Origin: Chitinophaga pinensis
Lineage (GTDB): Bacteria; Bacteroidota; Bacteroidia; SXHM01
Direction of reading: 5' to 3'
Assembly (NCBI GenBank): GCA_945889235.1
Contig: CAMDBK010000045.1
Span: 1-14,170 of the forward strand
Length of the DNA: 14,170 nt
Every line of letters begins with the position of its first letter. Within the stretch, counting starts at the first letter, position 1. This document shows positions 1 through 5,707 of this stretch, piece after piece. The notes beneath the pieces were generated by a model. It made no database searches. It saw nothing but the letters and a program-made list of their open reading frames with translations, and was not told the DNA's origin. The position numbers and the translations under genes are program-made.

Positions 1-2
1 AA

Positions 3-566
3 TACCTGATTAAATACTTTGATGGTCCGCATGAGTGGCCACCGTTGGAAACCATGAACGAAGCAATAAATTTTTGCCTCATCCTAACCCTCTCCAAAGG
101 AGAGGGAACATCGATTGACAAAAAAATAATTGAAAGTGAGAAACAACAAAAACAATTCTACTCTGAAGCGTTTGTAAAAAATGATTTCAATTGGTGGAAA
201 AATGAATTTAAAAACCTTGAACAAAAGATTGCAAAATCAAATGGAGATGCGAAGTTCGTGAACATCAGATTGAAGAATTTCCTAAGTCTTGCTGCGTTCA
301 GTTATTCCAACTCAGCATTGAATAACAGCAGACTTCCGGAAGCAGATAAATTTCTGAGCATTTATAAATTAGTTGACCCTACAAACTCAGAACACGCCTA
401 CCTGCGCACGAAATACTTTATGCTGATGAATAATTCTGCGGAGGCAGAAAAGTCTTTGAATGAAGCAGCAGAACTCGGTTTCACAGATGGAGAAAGACTG
501 AGAAACGAAACTATTTTCATTACACTTCAAAACTCAGAAGGCTACAAAAAAATCACAGGGCAATAA
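3..566 (+). CDS. Alpha/beta-hydrolase with C-terminal TPR region (5' partial)
   Basis: The reading frame is open from the first bases of the window, so the true start lies upstream; an internal TTG at 45 and ATG at 54 are not convincing starts. 187 residues are visible. The segment FDGPHEWPP (visible residues 6-14) resembles the catalytic-histidine region of dienelactone-hydrolase/esterase-like alpha/beta-hydrolases, which in Bacteroidota are often followed by a helical TPR-like tail. The rest (about residues 85-150, with pieces such as LPEADKFLSIYKLV and AEAEKSLNEAAELGF) reads as TPR helices. Substrate cannot be told; export is plausible but the N-terminus is missing. A palindromic repeat is translated in frame at nt 77-110 (LILTLSKGEGT), which is odd and splits the hydrolase end from the helical tail. 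The stop overlaps the next ATG (TAATG), suggesting translational coupling. Family call is from motif memory and moderate. Confidence 0.6.
   Translation, partial: YLIKYFDGPHEWPPLETMNEAINFCLILTLSKGEGTSIDKKIIESEKQQKQFYSEAFVKNDFNWWKNEFKNLEQKIAKSNGDAKFVNIRLKNFLSLAAFSYSNSALNNSRLPEADKFLSIYKLVDPTNSEHAYLRTKYFMLMNNSAEAEKSLNEAAELGFTDGERLRNETIFITLQNSEGYKKITGQ
77..110 (+). repeat. Palindromic repeat (CCCTCTCC family) inside a coding region
   Basis: The core at 88-106 is a perfect 8-bp inverted repeat, CCCTCTCC-AAA-GGAGAGGG, preceded by CCTCATCCTAA. It matches the layout of the intergenic copy at 1334-1370 (CCCTCCCC-AAAA-GGGAGGG, also 19 bases). Here it lies inside the hydrolase/TPR gene, keeps the frame and encodes about 11 residues. 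Confidence 0.75.
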
Positions 567-1330
567 TGGCAGCACTCAACAAAGAGCAACTGTATGATTT
601 TCTGGAGGCCGCCTACGATAAATACAACCGACCTGATTTCATCACTTCGGACCCGATAAGAATTCCACATCTTTTTACAAAAAAAGAAGACATTGAAATA
701 AGTGCATTTCTTGCTGCTACTATTGCGTGGGGACAACGCCCAACTATAATCAACAATGCAAAAAAACTGGTGGAGGCAATGGATTTAAGTCCTCATGATT
801 TTATAATGCAGGCAAGTGAAAAAGAATTACAGAGGCTTGAAAATTTCAAGCACCGCACATTCAACTTTATTGATTTGGAGTTTTTCATTTTATCACTGCG
901 TAACATTTATTCGCAACACGGTGGAATGGAAAAAGTATTCAGTAAAAAAGATACAATAAAAGATGCTTTGGTTCATTTTAACAAAGTATTCTTTTCTATC
1001 CCGCATCCTAAGAGAACAGAGAAACATATTTCTAATCCTGCTGCTGGTTCTGCTTCAAAACGCTTGAATATGTTCTTACGCTGGATGGTCCGCAATGATA
1101 AACGCGGAGTAGATTTCGGAATTTGGAAAAGCATTTCTCCTTCCCTGCTCTATTGTCCATTGGATGTACATTCAGGTAATGTTGCACGAAAACTGAAACT
1201 ATTAAAACGCAAGCAAAACGATTGGCAATCGGCAGAAGAACTCACAAAAAATCTAAGAACATTTGACGCTGCTGATCCCGTAAAATATGATTTTGCGCTG
1301 TTTGGATTAGGAGTGTTTGAGAAATTCTAA
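566..1330 (+). CDS. TIGR02757 family protein (DUF2400)
   Basis: A 254-residue protein that I recognise as the TIGR02757/DUF2400 conserved hypothetical family, common in Bacteroidota and some other phyla. Typical stretches are EISAFLAATIAWGQR near residue 50, FLRWMVRNDKRGVDFGIW near residue 170, and a C-terminal PLDVHSGNVARKL segment followed by DAADPVKYDFALFGLGV. No signal peptide or membrane segment is visible, so it is probably cytoplasmic. Length is about normal for the family. Its biochemical role is not established as far as I know. The helical pattern and the VHSGNVAR/DPVKYDFALFGLG end faintly recall HhH-type DNA-repair folds, but that is only an impression. The ATG overlaps the stop of the upstream gene by one base, so the two are likely one transcript. 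It ends just before a pair of palindromic repeats that may act in termination. Confidence 0.85.
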   Translation: MAALNKEQLYDFLEAAYDKYNRPDFITSDPIRIPHLFTKKEDIEISAFLAATIAWGQRPTIINNAKKLVEAMDLSPHDFIMQASEKELQRLENFKHRTFNFIDLEFFILSLRNIYSQHGGMEKVFSKKDTIKDALVHFNKVFFSIPHPKRTEKHISNPAAGSASKRLNMFLRWMVRNDKRGVDFGIWKSISPSLLYCPLDVHSGNVARKLKLLKRKQNDWQSAEELTKNLRTFDAADPVKYDFALFGLGVFEKF

Positions 1331-1333
1331 GCA

Positions 1334-1370
1334 CCCCACCCAAACCCTCCCCAAAAGGGAGGGCTTGCTC
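1334..1370 (+). repeat. Intergenic palindromic repeat, CCCTCCCC family
   Basis: The core at 1345-1363 is CCCTCCCC-AAAA-GGGAGGG, flanked by CCCCACCCAAA on the left and CTTGCT on the right. It sits 15 bp after the TIGR02757 stop, between convergent genes, and could fold in RNA as a terminator-like hairpin. It belongs to the same family as 77-110; one stem pair differs by a compensatory T-A to C-G change. Confidence 0.75.
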
Positions 1371-1404
1371 TCACACTTTCCATCCAAAACATAGCGCCAG
1401 GGAA

Positions 1405-1440
1405 AAGTCTCCCCCATCGGAGGAGATTTAGAGGGGGTTA
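1405..1440 (-). repeat. Intergenic palindromic repeat, CTCCCCC family, overlapping a stop codon
   Basis: The near-palindromic core at 1408-1426 (TCTCCCCC-ATC-GGAGGAGA) is followed by TTTAGAGGGGGTT. It resembles a widespread Bacteroidota intergenic repeat. Its right edge reaches the TAA stop (1438-1440, minus strand) of the DUF4294 gene, so that stop is at the repeat boundary. A hairpin here could terminate transcripts coming from both sides. Confidence 0.6.
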
Positions 1441-2076
1441 TAATTCTCCGTTTTCAATCTTTACTACAATTTCATCAATCATAGCATCGTCTGCATTTTC
1501 TTTAGGATTAAAATCACTCTTTAAACTGGCATCAAACAACACTGCTATTCCCTGCCAGAAATTAGCTGAAAACCAACCGCGCAAACTTTCCACCAATTCA
1601 TAAGAAGTATGTCCGGTTTCGCGGTCAATAAGTTTCAGCAATATCCTGCCTTGCGTAATGGTAAGTCCTTTCAGTTCATCTCCATACTCTGCCAGTAAAT
1701 CCTGCTCAACCTGCTTCATAATGCGTTTTTTAGCGCCATTTTGTTTCCCGTCTAACTGTGCCTCATAATTCACTAATTTATCTTTGGCAATTTTTGCATA
1801 AGGCAAGGCAATCTTGACGTTTCTCACCATACGCCAGTATTTTTTCTCGTCTCTTTTATTTTTAAAAACTCTTGGCTCAGATATTTTTACATCCGGGAGT
1901 GTGTAGACATTTAATGTATCGCCATTTATAATAGTAATCTGGTTTTTGTTTTTCGTAGTTCTGTCAATCATCAGCTTTAAGGGCACAGATCCTTTCTTAA
2001 TTGTATCTTGCGCATAAAGCGGAACACTAAATAAGAGGTAAGAAACAAGAAGCACGAAACATGATAATTTTTTCAT
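1438..2076 (-). CDS. DUF4294 domain-containing exported protein
   Basis: A 212-residue protein with a clear signal peptide (MKK, then a hydrophobic run, then VPLYAQ, about 22 residues), so it is exported to the periplasm or envelope. The body matches the Bacteroidota DUF4294 family as I know it: LPDVKISEPRVFKNKRDEKKYW near residue 60, a basic helical stretch with VRNVKIALPYAKIAKDKL, then LKGLTITQGRILLKLIDRET and the SLRGWFSANFWQGIA segment toward the end. The acidic tail (NADDAMIDEIVVKIENGEL) is usual for this type. Function unknown. It is the last gene of a probable minus-strand operon, 45 bp after the biotin carboxylase gene. A 14-bp perfect palindrome (TGATTAATTAATCA, 2080-2093) lies just upstream of its ATG, and its stop lies at the edge of a palindromic repeat. 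Confidence 0.85.
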   Translation of the reverse strand: MKKLSCFVLLVSYLLFSVPLYAQDTIKKGSVPLKLMIDRTTKNKNQITIINGDTLNVYTLPDVKISEPRVFKNKRDEKKYWRMVRNVKIALPYAKIAKDKLVNYEAQLDGKQNGAKKRIMKQVEQDLLAEYGDELKGLTITQGRILLKLIDRETGHTSYELVESLRGWFSANFWQGIAVLFDASLKSDFNPKENADDAMIDEIVVKIENGEL

Positions 2077-2121
2077 CGCTGATTAATTAATCACAGATGA
2101 GATAGCCAAAAAGTATGCCGT

Positions 2122-3606
2122 TCACTCAACACGGTTCCTTTTCCACGCTGATGTTTTAACCGCTGAACCATTTGAATTAGCATGGTGTTCCTGTTTTTCA
2201 GCCATAAATTTTGAAGCAAGTATTGCTGCAATCTCAGCCTCTTCTTTATTACTGTTTTCAAGCATAGAAGGCTCAAAATGATGTTTGATAAAATTGGTAT
2301 CAAACTTACCCGATGTAAAGCTTTTATGCTGCAAAACAAAGCGACAAAACGGCAACGTAGTTTCTATTCCTGAAATGGCATATTCATCAATCGCACGAAC
2401 CATTTTATCAATTGCATTTTTTCTGCTGTCGGCATGAACAGTGAGTTTGGCAATCATCGGGTCGTAATAAATAGGAATATCCATTCCTTCTTCAAAGCCA
2501 TCGTCAACTCGGATGCCAGGCCCCTGCGGTCTGCGATAAGTCAATAGCTTTCCGATATCAGGTAGGAAATTATTGGTGGGGTCTTCTGCATACACACGAA
2601 CTTCTATGGCGTGTCCATTAATTTTTAAATCATTCTGCTGGAATGAAAGTTTTTCGCCCCGCGCCACTTTTATCTGTTCTTTCACTAAATCAATTCCTGT
2701 TATCATTTCGGTAACGGGATGCTCCACCTGTAAGCGCGTATTCATTTCCAGAAAATAGAAATTCAATTTATCATCAACCAGAAACTCCACAGTTCCTGCG
2801 CCTGAGTAGTGACAGGCACGCGCCACATCTTTAGCGCACTCACCCATCTTCTGCCTTAGTTCAGAAGTTAAAACCGATGAAGGTGCTTCTTCAATCACTT
2901 TCTGGTGCCTTCGCTGAATAGAACATTCACGCTCAAAGAGGTGAACCACATTACCATGATTATCTGCCAGCACCTGTATCTCCACGTGTCGTGGTGAGGT
3001 AACAAAGCGCTCAATAAAAACAGAGCCATCGCCAAAAGCCGATGTAGCTTCACTGATGGCAAGCTTCATTTGTTCTTCCAGCATTTCTTCGTTTTCAACC
3101 AGCCGCATTCCTTTACCGCCACCACCTGCGCTGGCTTTTATTAATAATGGAAAACCTGTTTGCTTTGCAACTTTCTTTGCTTCTTCAACATCATCAATTG
3201 CTTTGTCGGTACCGGGAACAAGCGGAATGTTGAATTTCTTTGCTGCTGCTTTTGCCTGTAATTTGCTGCCCATCATTTCCATGGCTTCAGGCGAAGGACC
3301 GATGAAAATGATTTTTTCTTTTTTCAATCGCTCTGCAAAGTTTGAATTTTCAGAAAGAAAACCATAACCCGGATGCACCGCATCTGCACCCGTTTTGCGG
3401 CAGGCATCTACAATTTTATCAATATCAAGGTATGATTTTGAACTTTGGGGCGGACCAATGCAAACGGCTTCATCGGCATAGCGCACATGCAGGGCATTGC
3501 GGTCGGCTTCAGAAAAAACGGCAACAGTTTTTATTCCCATCTCTTTTGCCGAACGCATAATGCGCAAAGCAATTTCGCCACGATTGGCAACTAATATCTT
3601 TTTCAT
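2122..3606 (-). CDS. accC: Acyl-CoA carboxylase, biotin carboxylase subunit
   Basis: A 494-residue biotin carboxylase, which uses ATP and bicarbonate to carboxylate biotin on a carrier protein, feeding acetyl-, propionyl- or similar acyl-CoA carboxylation in the cytoplasm. The N-terminal fold starts MKKILVANRGEIALRIMR; HPGYGFLSEN is near residue 78. The ATP-grasp glycine loop GGGGKG is at 161-166, RRHQKVIEEAP at 232-242, and the active-site strand EMNTRLQVEHP at 287-297, with the expected Glu, Asn, Arg and Glu. The C-terminal biotin-carboxylase domain contains YYDPMIAKL. It is about 45 residues longer than the E. coli enzyme (449), with a Glu/Lys/Ala-rich tail ending SAWKRNRVE, and carries no biotin-attachment domain. 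The carrier and carboxyltransferase subunits are not in the window, so substrate is open; an acyl-CoA (propionyl/methylcrotonyl-like) role is as likely as fatty-acid synthesis. ATG at 3606 is preferred over the adjacent TTG at 3609; it follows the upstream stop by 3 bp. Confidence 0.93.
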   Translation of the reverse strand: MKKILVANRGEIALRIMRSAKEMGIKTVAVFSEADRNALHVRYADEAVCIGPPQSSKSYLDIDKIVDACRKTGADAVHPGYGFLSENSNFAERLKKEKIIFIGPSPEAMEMMGSKLQAKAAAKKFNIPLVPGTDKAIDDVEEAKKVAKQTGFPLLIKASAGGGGKGMRLVENEEMLEEQMKLAISEATSAFGDGSVFIERFVTSPRHVEIQVLADNHGNVVHLFERECSIQRRHQKVIEEAPSSVLTSELRQKMGECAKDVARACHYSGAGTVEFLVDDKLNFYFLEMNTRLQVEHPVTEMITGIDLVKEQIKVARGEKLSFQQNDLKINGHAIEVRVYAEDPTNNFLPDIGKLLTYRRPQGPGIRVDDGFEEGMDIPIYYDPMIAKLTVHADSRKNAIDKMVRAIDEYAISGIETTLPFCRFVLQHKSFTSGKFDTNFIKHHFEPSMLENSNKEEAEIAAILASKFMAEKQEHHANSNGSAVKTSAWKRNRVE

Positions 3607-3609
3607 CAA

Positions 3610-4026
3610 CTAAATAGTGTCTGTAAATTTGTAAAGCCGCTCCTTAAACAGTACGAATTCCTTTTTCAGTGCAGCGGTATTCTTTGCCAGTTTTTCGTGG
3701 CGCAGTTTGTAAGTGTATTCTTCAGAGTAAGCTTTTTTGTCAATTATTACAGAAAGGTATTCTTCATGCAAGTGGATTTCTTTATTCAGGTTGTCCATCA
3801 CAGTATCGGTGTACTGATTCAGCTTTTCCTCAAAGCTGGCAAGTGAAAGCCTGTCATCATCATTAGAAATTTTAAGCGTGTAGATTTGCAGCAGTCGTTT
3901 AAAAAACTGTCCTTCCACTTTCCAGAAATCAATTTCACTTTGCCAGCGCTTGGTTTCGTGGCGGAAATTCTCCAGCATTTCGTGCTGCGCCTGATTACTG
4001 AGTATGCTTGATTTTGCTTTAGTCAT
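3610..4026 (-). CDS. Small coiled-coil protein of unknown function
   Basis: A 138-residue, highly charged, almost entirely helical protein that I do not recognise. Heptad-like hydrophobic spacing runs through LENFRHETKRWQSEIDFW, FEEKLNQYTDTVMDNLNKEI and KNTAALKKEFVLFKERLYKF, so it is probably a cytoplasmic coiled-coil bundle. There is no signal peptide, membrane segment or catalytic motif. The frame stays open to 4158, but the longer form would run into the divergent OsmC gene and its leader; ATG at 4026 (MTKAKSSILSNQ) is therefore chosen. A -7-like TACCTTCG on the minus strand (4045-4052) lies 18 bp upstream. The stop is 3 bp before the biotin carboxylase ATG, so the two are almost certainly co-transcribed. 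A structural or regulatory partnership with that enzyme is possible but unproven. Confidence 0.75.
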   Translation of the reverse strand: MTKAKSSILSNQAQHEMLENFRHETKRWQSEIDFWKVEGQFFKRLLQIYTLKISNDDDRLSLASFEEKLNQYTDTVMDNLNKEIHLHEEYLSVIIDKKAYSEEYTYKLRHEKLAKNTAALKKEFVLFKERLYKFTDTI

Positions 4027-4104
4027 TCGTAAAATTAAGACGCACGAAGGTAGAAAAGATTTTATTTGCTTTCTGCCATTATCTTTACCGCACAAAATAA
4101 CACC

Positions 4105-4512
4105 ATGGCAAACTTTGAACTTACCTACACAGGCGATTTGCGCTGCAAAGCCGTTCACCTTAAATCAGGAACGGAGATAATAACCGATGCACCTGTTGAT
4201 AACATGGGCAAAGGCGAAGCGTTTTCACCAACGGATTTAACGGCCACTTCATTGGGCGTGTGTATGCTTACCACTGTTGGTATTTCGGCACAGAAAAATA
4301 ATTACAGCATTAATGGCGCTCGTGCTGAGGTAACCAAGGTTATGGCTGCCAACCCGCGCAGAATAGCTGAAATAGTGGTGGATTTATATTTCCCTGCTAA
4401 CAGTTACACTGAGGAACAAAAGAAAATGATTGAAACCGCAGCCTTGCATTGCCCGGTAGCTAAGAGCTTGCATCCGGAGTTGGTGCAGACTGTAAAATTT
4501 GTGTGGGGATAA
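4105..4512 (+). CDS. OsmC family protein
   Basis: A 135-residue OsmC/Ohr-type protein. These are small cytoplasmic thiol peroxidases that reduce organic hydroperoxides, or close relatives. The two family cysteines are present: Cys53 in SLGVCMLT and Cys116 in ALHCPVAKSL, the second in the usual HCPV context. The mid-region SPTDLTATSLG is also typical. The EAFSPTDL segment carries the conserved acidic residue. The sequence is closest in style to the YhfA/OsmC-like subgroup rather than Ohr, but subgroup assignment from reading alone is weak. ATG 4105 is chosen over an in-frame TTG at 4066, because the latter adds 13 residues that do not belong to the family and overlaps likely promoter sequence (TATCTTTA, 4080-4087). 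The gene is divergent from the coiled-coil gene and is followed after one base by a palindromic repeat. Confidence 0.9.
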   Translation: MANFELTYTGDLRCKAVHLKSGTEIITDAPVDNMGKGEAFSPTDLTATSLGVCMLTTVGISAQKNNYSINGARAEVTKVMAANPRRIAEIVVDLYFPANSYTEEQKKMIETAALHCPVAKSLHPELVQTVKFVWG

Positions 4513-4513
4513 A

Positions 4514-4541
4514 GAGATGCTGAAACAAGTTCAGCATGACG
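4514..4541 (+). repeat. Palindromic repeat, ATGCTGAA family, copy A
   Basis: Stem ATGCTGAA-ACAAG-TTCAGCAT with 5' GAG and 3' GACG flanks. It is base-for-base identical over 28 bp to the copy at 10622-10649 and, reverse-complemented, to 10267-10294. It starts one base after the OsmC stop codon. Read as protein it gives the spurious string MLKQVQHD. Confidence 0.85.
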
Positions 4542-4543
4542 AC

Positions 4544-4580
4544 AATAGAAACAAAGAAAGTCACACCAATGGCGTGACTT
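4544..4580 (-). terminator. Rho-independent-like terminator of the small lipoprotein gene
   Basis: AAGTCAC at 4558-4564 pairs with GTGACTT at 4574-4580. As minus-strand RNA the stem extends to 10 pairs (AAGUCACGCC/GGUGUGACUU with one G-U) and a 3-base loop, followed by a U-rich run (complement of 4544-4559). It lies about 30 bp after the lipoprotein stop. The plus-strand version has a mismatch and no U run, so its main direction is minus. Confidence 0.65.
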
Positions 4581-4610
4581 ATAGAAAGCAATTAAGACCG
4601 ATGAAACAAC

Positions 4611-4763
4611 TTACCCTTTTACTTCCTGCGTTTGAACGCTGCCGTATGCAGGGCATTGTTCATGTGATTTGCAGGATGAGAAGACCATTGCCGAACCAAC
4701 CAATACAACTAAAATAATAGCAACTTTTTTCAAGGGTGATGTGTTTTTTGAGTGAGTGTTCAT
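4611..4763 (-). CDS. Tiny predicted lipoprotein (50 aa)
   Basis: A 50-residue protein: a short polar lysine-containing N-terminus (MNTHSKNTSPLKK), one hydrophobic segment (VAIILVVLVGSAMVF, about residues 14-28), then SSC with Cys31 as the likely lipidated residue. The mature part would be only about 20 residues, CKSHEQCPAYGSVQTQEVKG, with a second Cys37 in CPAY. The -3 position of the lipobox is Phe, which is not the best signal. The CPAY ending resembles very small Bacteroidota lipoproteins I have seen, but no function is known to me. ATG 4763 is preferred over an upstream in-frame ATG at 4871, which would put the promoter inside the gene. It has a perfect TAnnTTTG promoter box upstream and a terminator downstream, arguing it is a real single-gene unit. 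Confidence 0.7.
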   Translation of the reverse strand: MNTHSKNTSPLKKVAIILVVLVGSAMVFSSCKSHEQCPAYGSVQTQEVKG

Positions 4764-4778
4764 GTAATAATAACGGTG

Positions 4779-4786
4779 CAAAAGTA
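4779..4786 (-). promoter_or_regulatory. Bacteroidota -7 box for the small lipoprotein
   Basis: TACTTTTG on the minus strand is an exact TAnnTTTG match, 15 bp upstream of the ATG at 4763. No clear TTTG -33 element is visible at the expected distance. Confidence 0.55.
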
Positions 4787-4947
4787 AAATTATTGTTTGT
4801 TCATACGAATCATGTGAAATAAAGGTTATCAACAATTTTTCAGAACCTAAATTATCACTACAAAGAAACACAGATAACAGGCTGCAAGTATTACATAATT
4901 CCGATAAAAAGTTATATGATTCTCATGTATAAAACATACGAAACGAA

Positions 4948-5625
4948 ATGAATACTATAAGCCCTGCAATTGACGAAAGCTGGAAAGCTGAACTTGCAGC
5001 TGAATTTACTGCTGAGTATTTTATTAAACTCAAAGAGTTTCTGGTTACTGAAAAGCAAACGCAGCGGGTATTTCCACCGGGCAATAAAATATTCTCAGCA
5101 TTTAATCATACGCCTTTTGATAAGGTGAAGGTGGTTATTCTCGGACAAGACCCTTATCATGGTGAGGGGCAGGCGCACGGGCTATGCTTTTCGGTGCCCG
5201 ATGGAATTGGCAAACCGCCCTCACTGGTTAATATCTTTAAAGAGATGAATGTTGATTTAGGTTTACCCATTCCGGCTACAGGCAATCTGGAGAAGTGGGC
5301 TGACCAAGGTGTTCTGCTGCTCAATGCAACACTTACCGTTCGCGCTAACCTTGCCGGCTCGCACCAAAAACGCGGCTGGGAGAATTTTACCGATGCCGCT
5401 ATCAAAAGGCTTTCAGACAAAAGGGAAAACCTTGTGTTTATTTTGTGGGGACGCTTTGCTCAGAACAAAGAGGTGTTGATTGATGCCAATAAACATCTTA
5501 TCCTTAAATCTGCCCACCCCTCGCCTTTTTCGGCTTACAATGGTTTTTTCGGGTGCAGGCATTTTTCAAAGACGAATGAATACCTTCGCAGTAAGGGAAT
5601 TGGGGAGATTGACTGGAATGTTTAA
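4948..5625 (+). CDS. ung: Uracil-DNA glycosylase, family 1
   Basis: A 225-residue family-1 uracil-DNA glycosylase, which excises uracil from DNA and starts base-excision repair in the cytoplasm. The water-activating loop GQDPYHG is at residues 66-72 (catalytic Asp68), followed by the uracil-pocket segment AHGLCFSVPDG. LLLNATLTV and the WGRFAQ region fit the family, and the leucine/DNA-intercalation loop HPSPFSAYNGFFG starts at His190. CRHFSKTNEYL closes the fold. Length matches the usual 220-230 residues. No TAnnTTTG box is seen in the 184 bp upstream. The gene is followed after about 18 bp by a doublet of palindromic repeats that separates it from the outer-membrane protein gene, so co-transcription is doubtful. 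Confidence 0.97.
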   Translation: MNTISPAIDESWKAELAAEFTAEYFIKLKEFLVTEKQTQRVFPPGNKIFSAFNHTPFDKVKVVILGQDPYHGEGQAHGLCFSVPDGIGKPPSLVNIFKEMNVDLGLPIPATGNLEKWADQGVLLLNATLTVRANLAGSHQKRGWENFTDAAIKRLSDKRENLVFILWGRFAQNKEVLIDANKHLILKSAHPSPFSAYNGFFGCRHFSKTNEYLRSKGIGEIDWNV

Positions 5626-5643
5626 AATGAAATTGATGAATAT

Positions 5644-5707
5644 CGTCATGCTGAACTTGTTTCAGCATCTGATTGAAGAAAGACCCTGAAACAAGTTCAG
5701 GGTGACG
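5644..5707. repeat. REPIN-like doublet of ATGCTGAA-family palindromes (copies B and C)
   Basis: Two copies in opposite orientation, 5644-5670 and 5684-5707, separated by 13 bp. Copy B has the stem ATGCTGAA/TTCAGCAT and matches the 10267-10294 copy for 27 bases. Copy C has the stem ACCCTGAA/TTCAGGGT: relative to the others, T-A became C-G and G-C became C-G at two adjacent pairs, preserving pairing. Copy C overlaps the GTG at 5702 that opens the next gene. The arrangement of two inverted palindromes is that of a REPIN. Confidence 0.8.

Noticed and set aside
2091..2339. 82-codon minus-strand frame at the accC end
   Set aside because: Frame-shifted shadow of the accC 3' end; accC in its own frame continues to a proper stop at 2122.
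4027..4158. N-terminal extension of the coiled-coil protein to 4158
   Set aside because: Would overlap the divergent OsmC leader and start; the extra 44 residues are not helical like the rest, and ATG 4026 has a -7-like box upstream.
4499..4717. 72-codon frame starting near MLKQVQHD after the OsmC gene
   Set aside because: It is the translation of palindromic repeat copy A and the antisense of the small lipoprotein gene and its terminator.
5480..5689. 69-codon frame overlapping the end of ung and the repeat doublet
   Set aside because: Out-of-frame shadow of ung extended by the repeats; no independent support.
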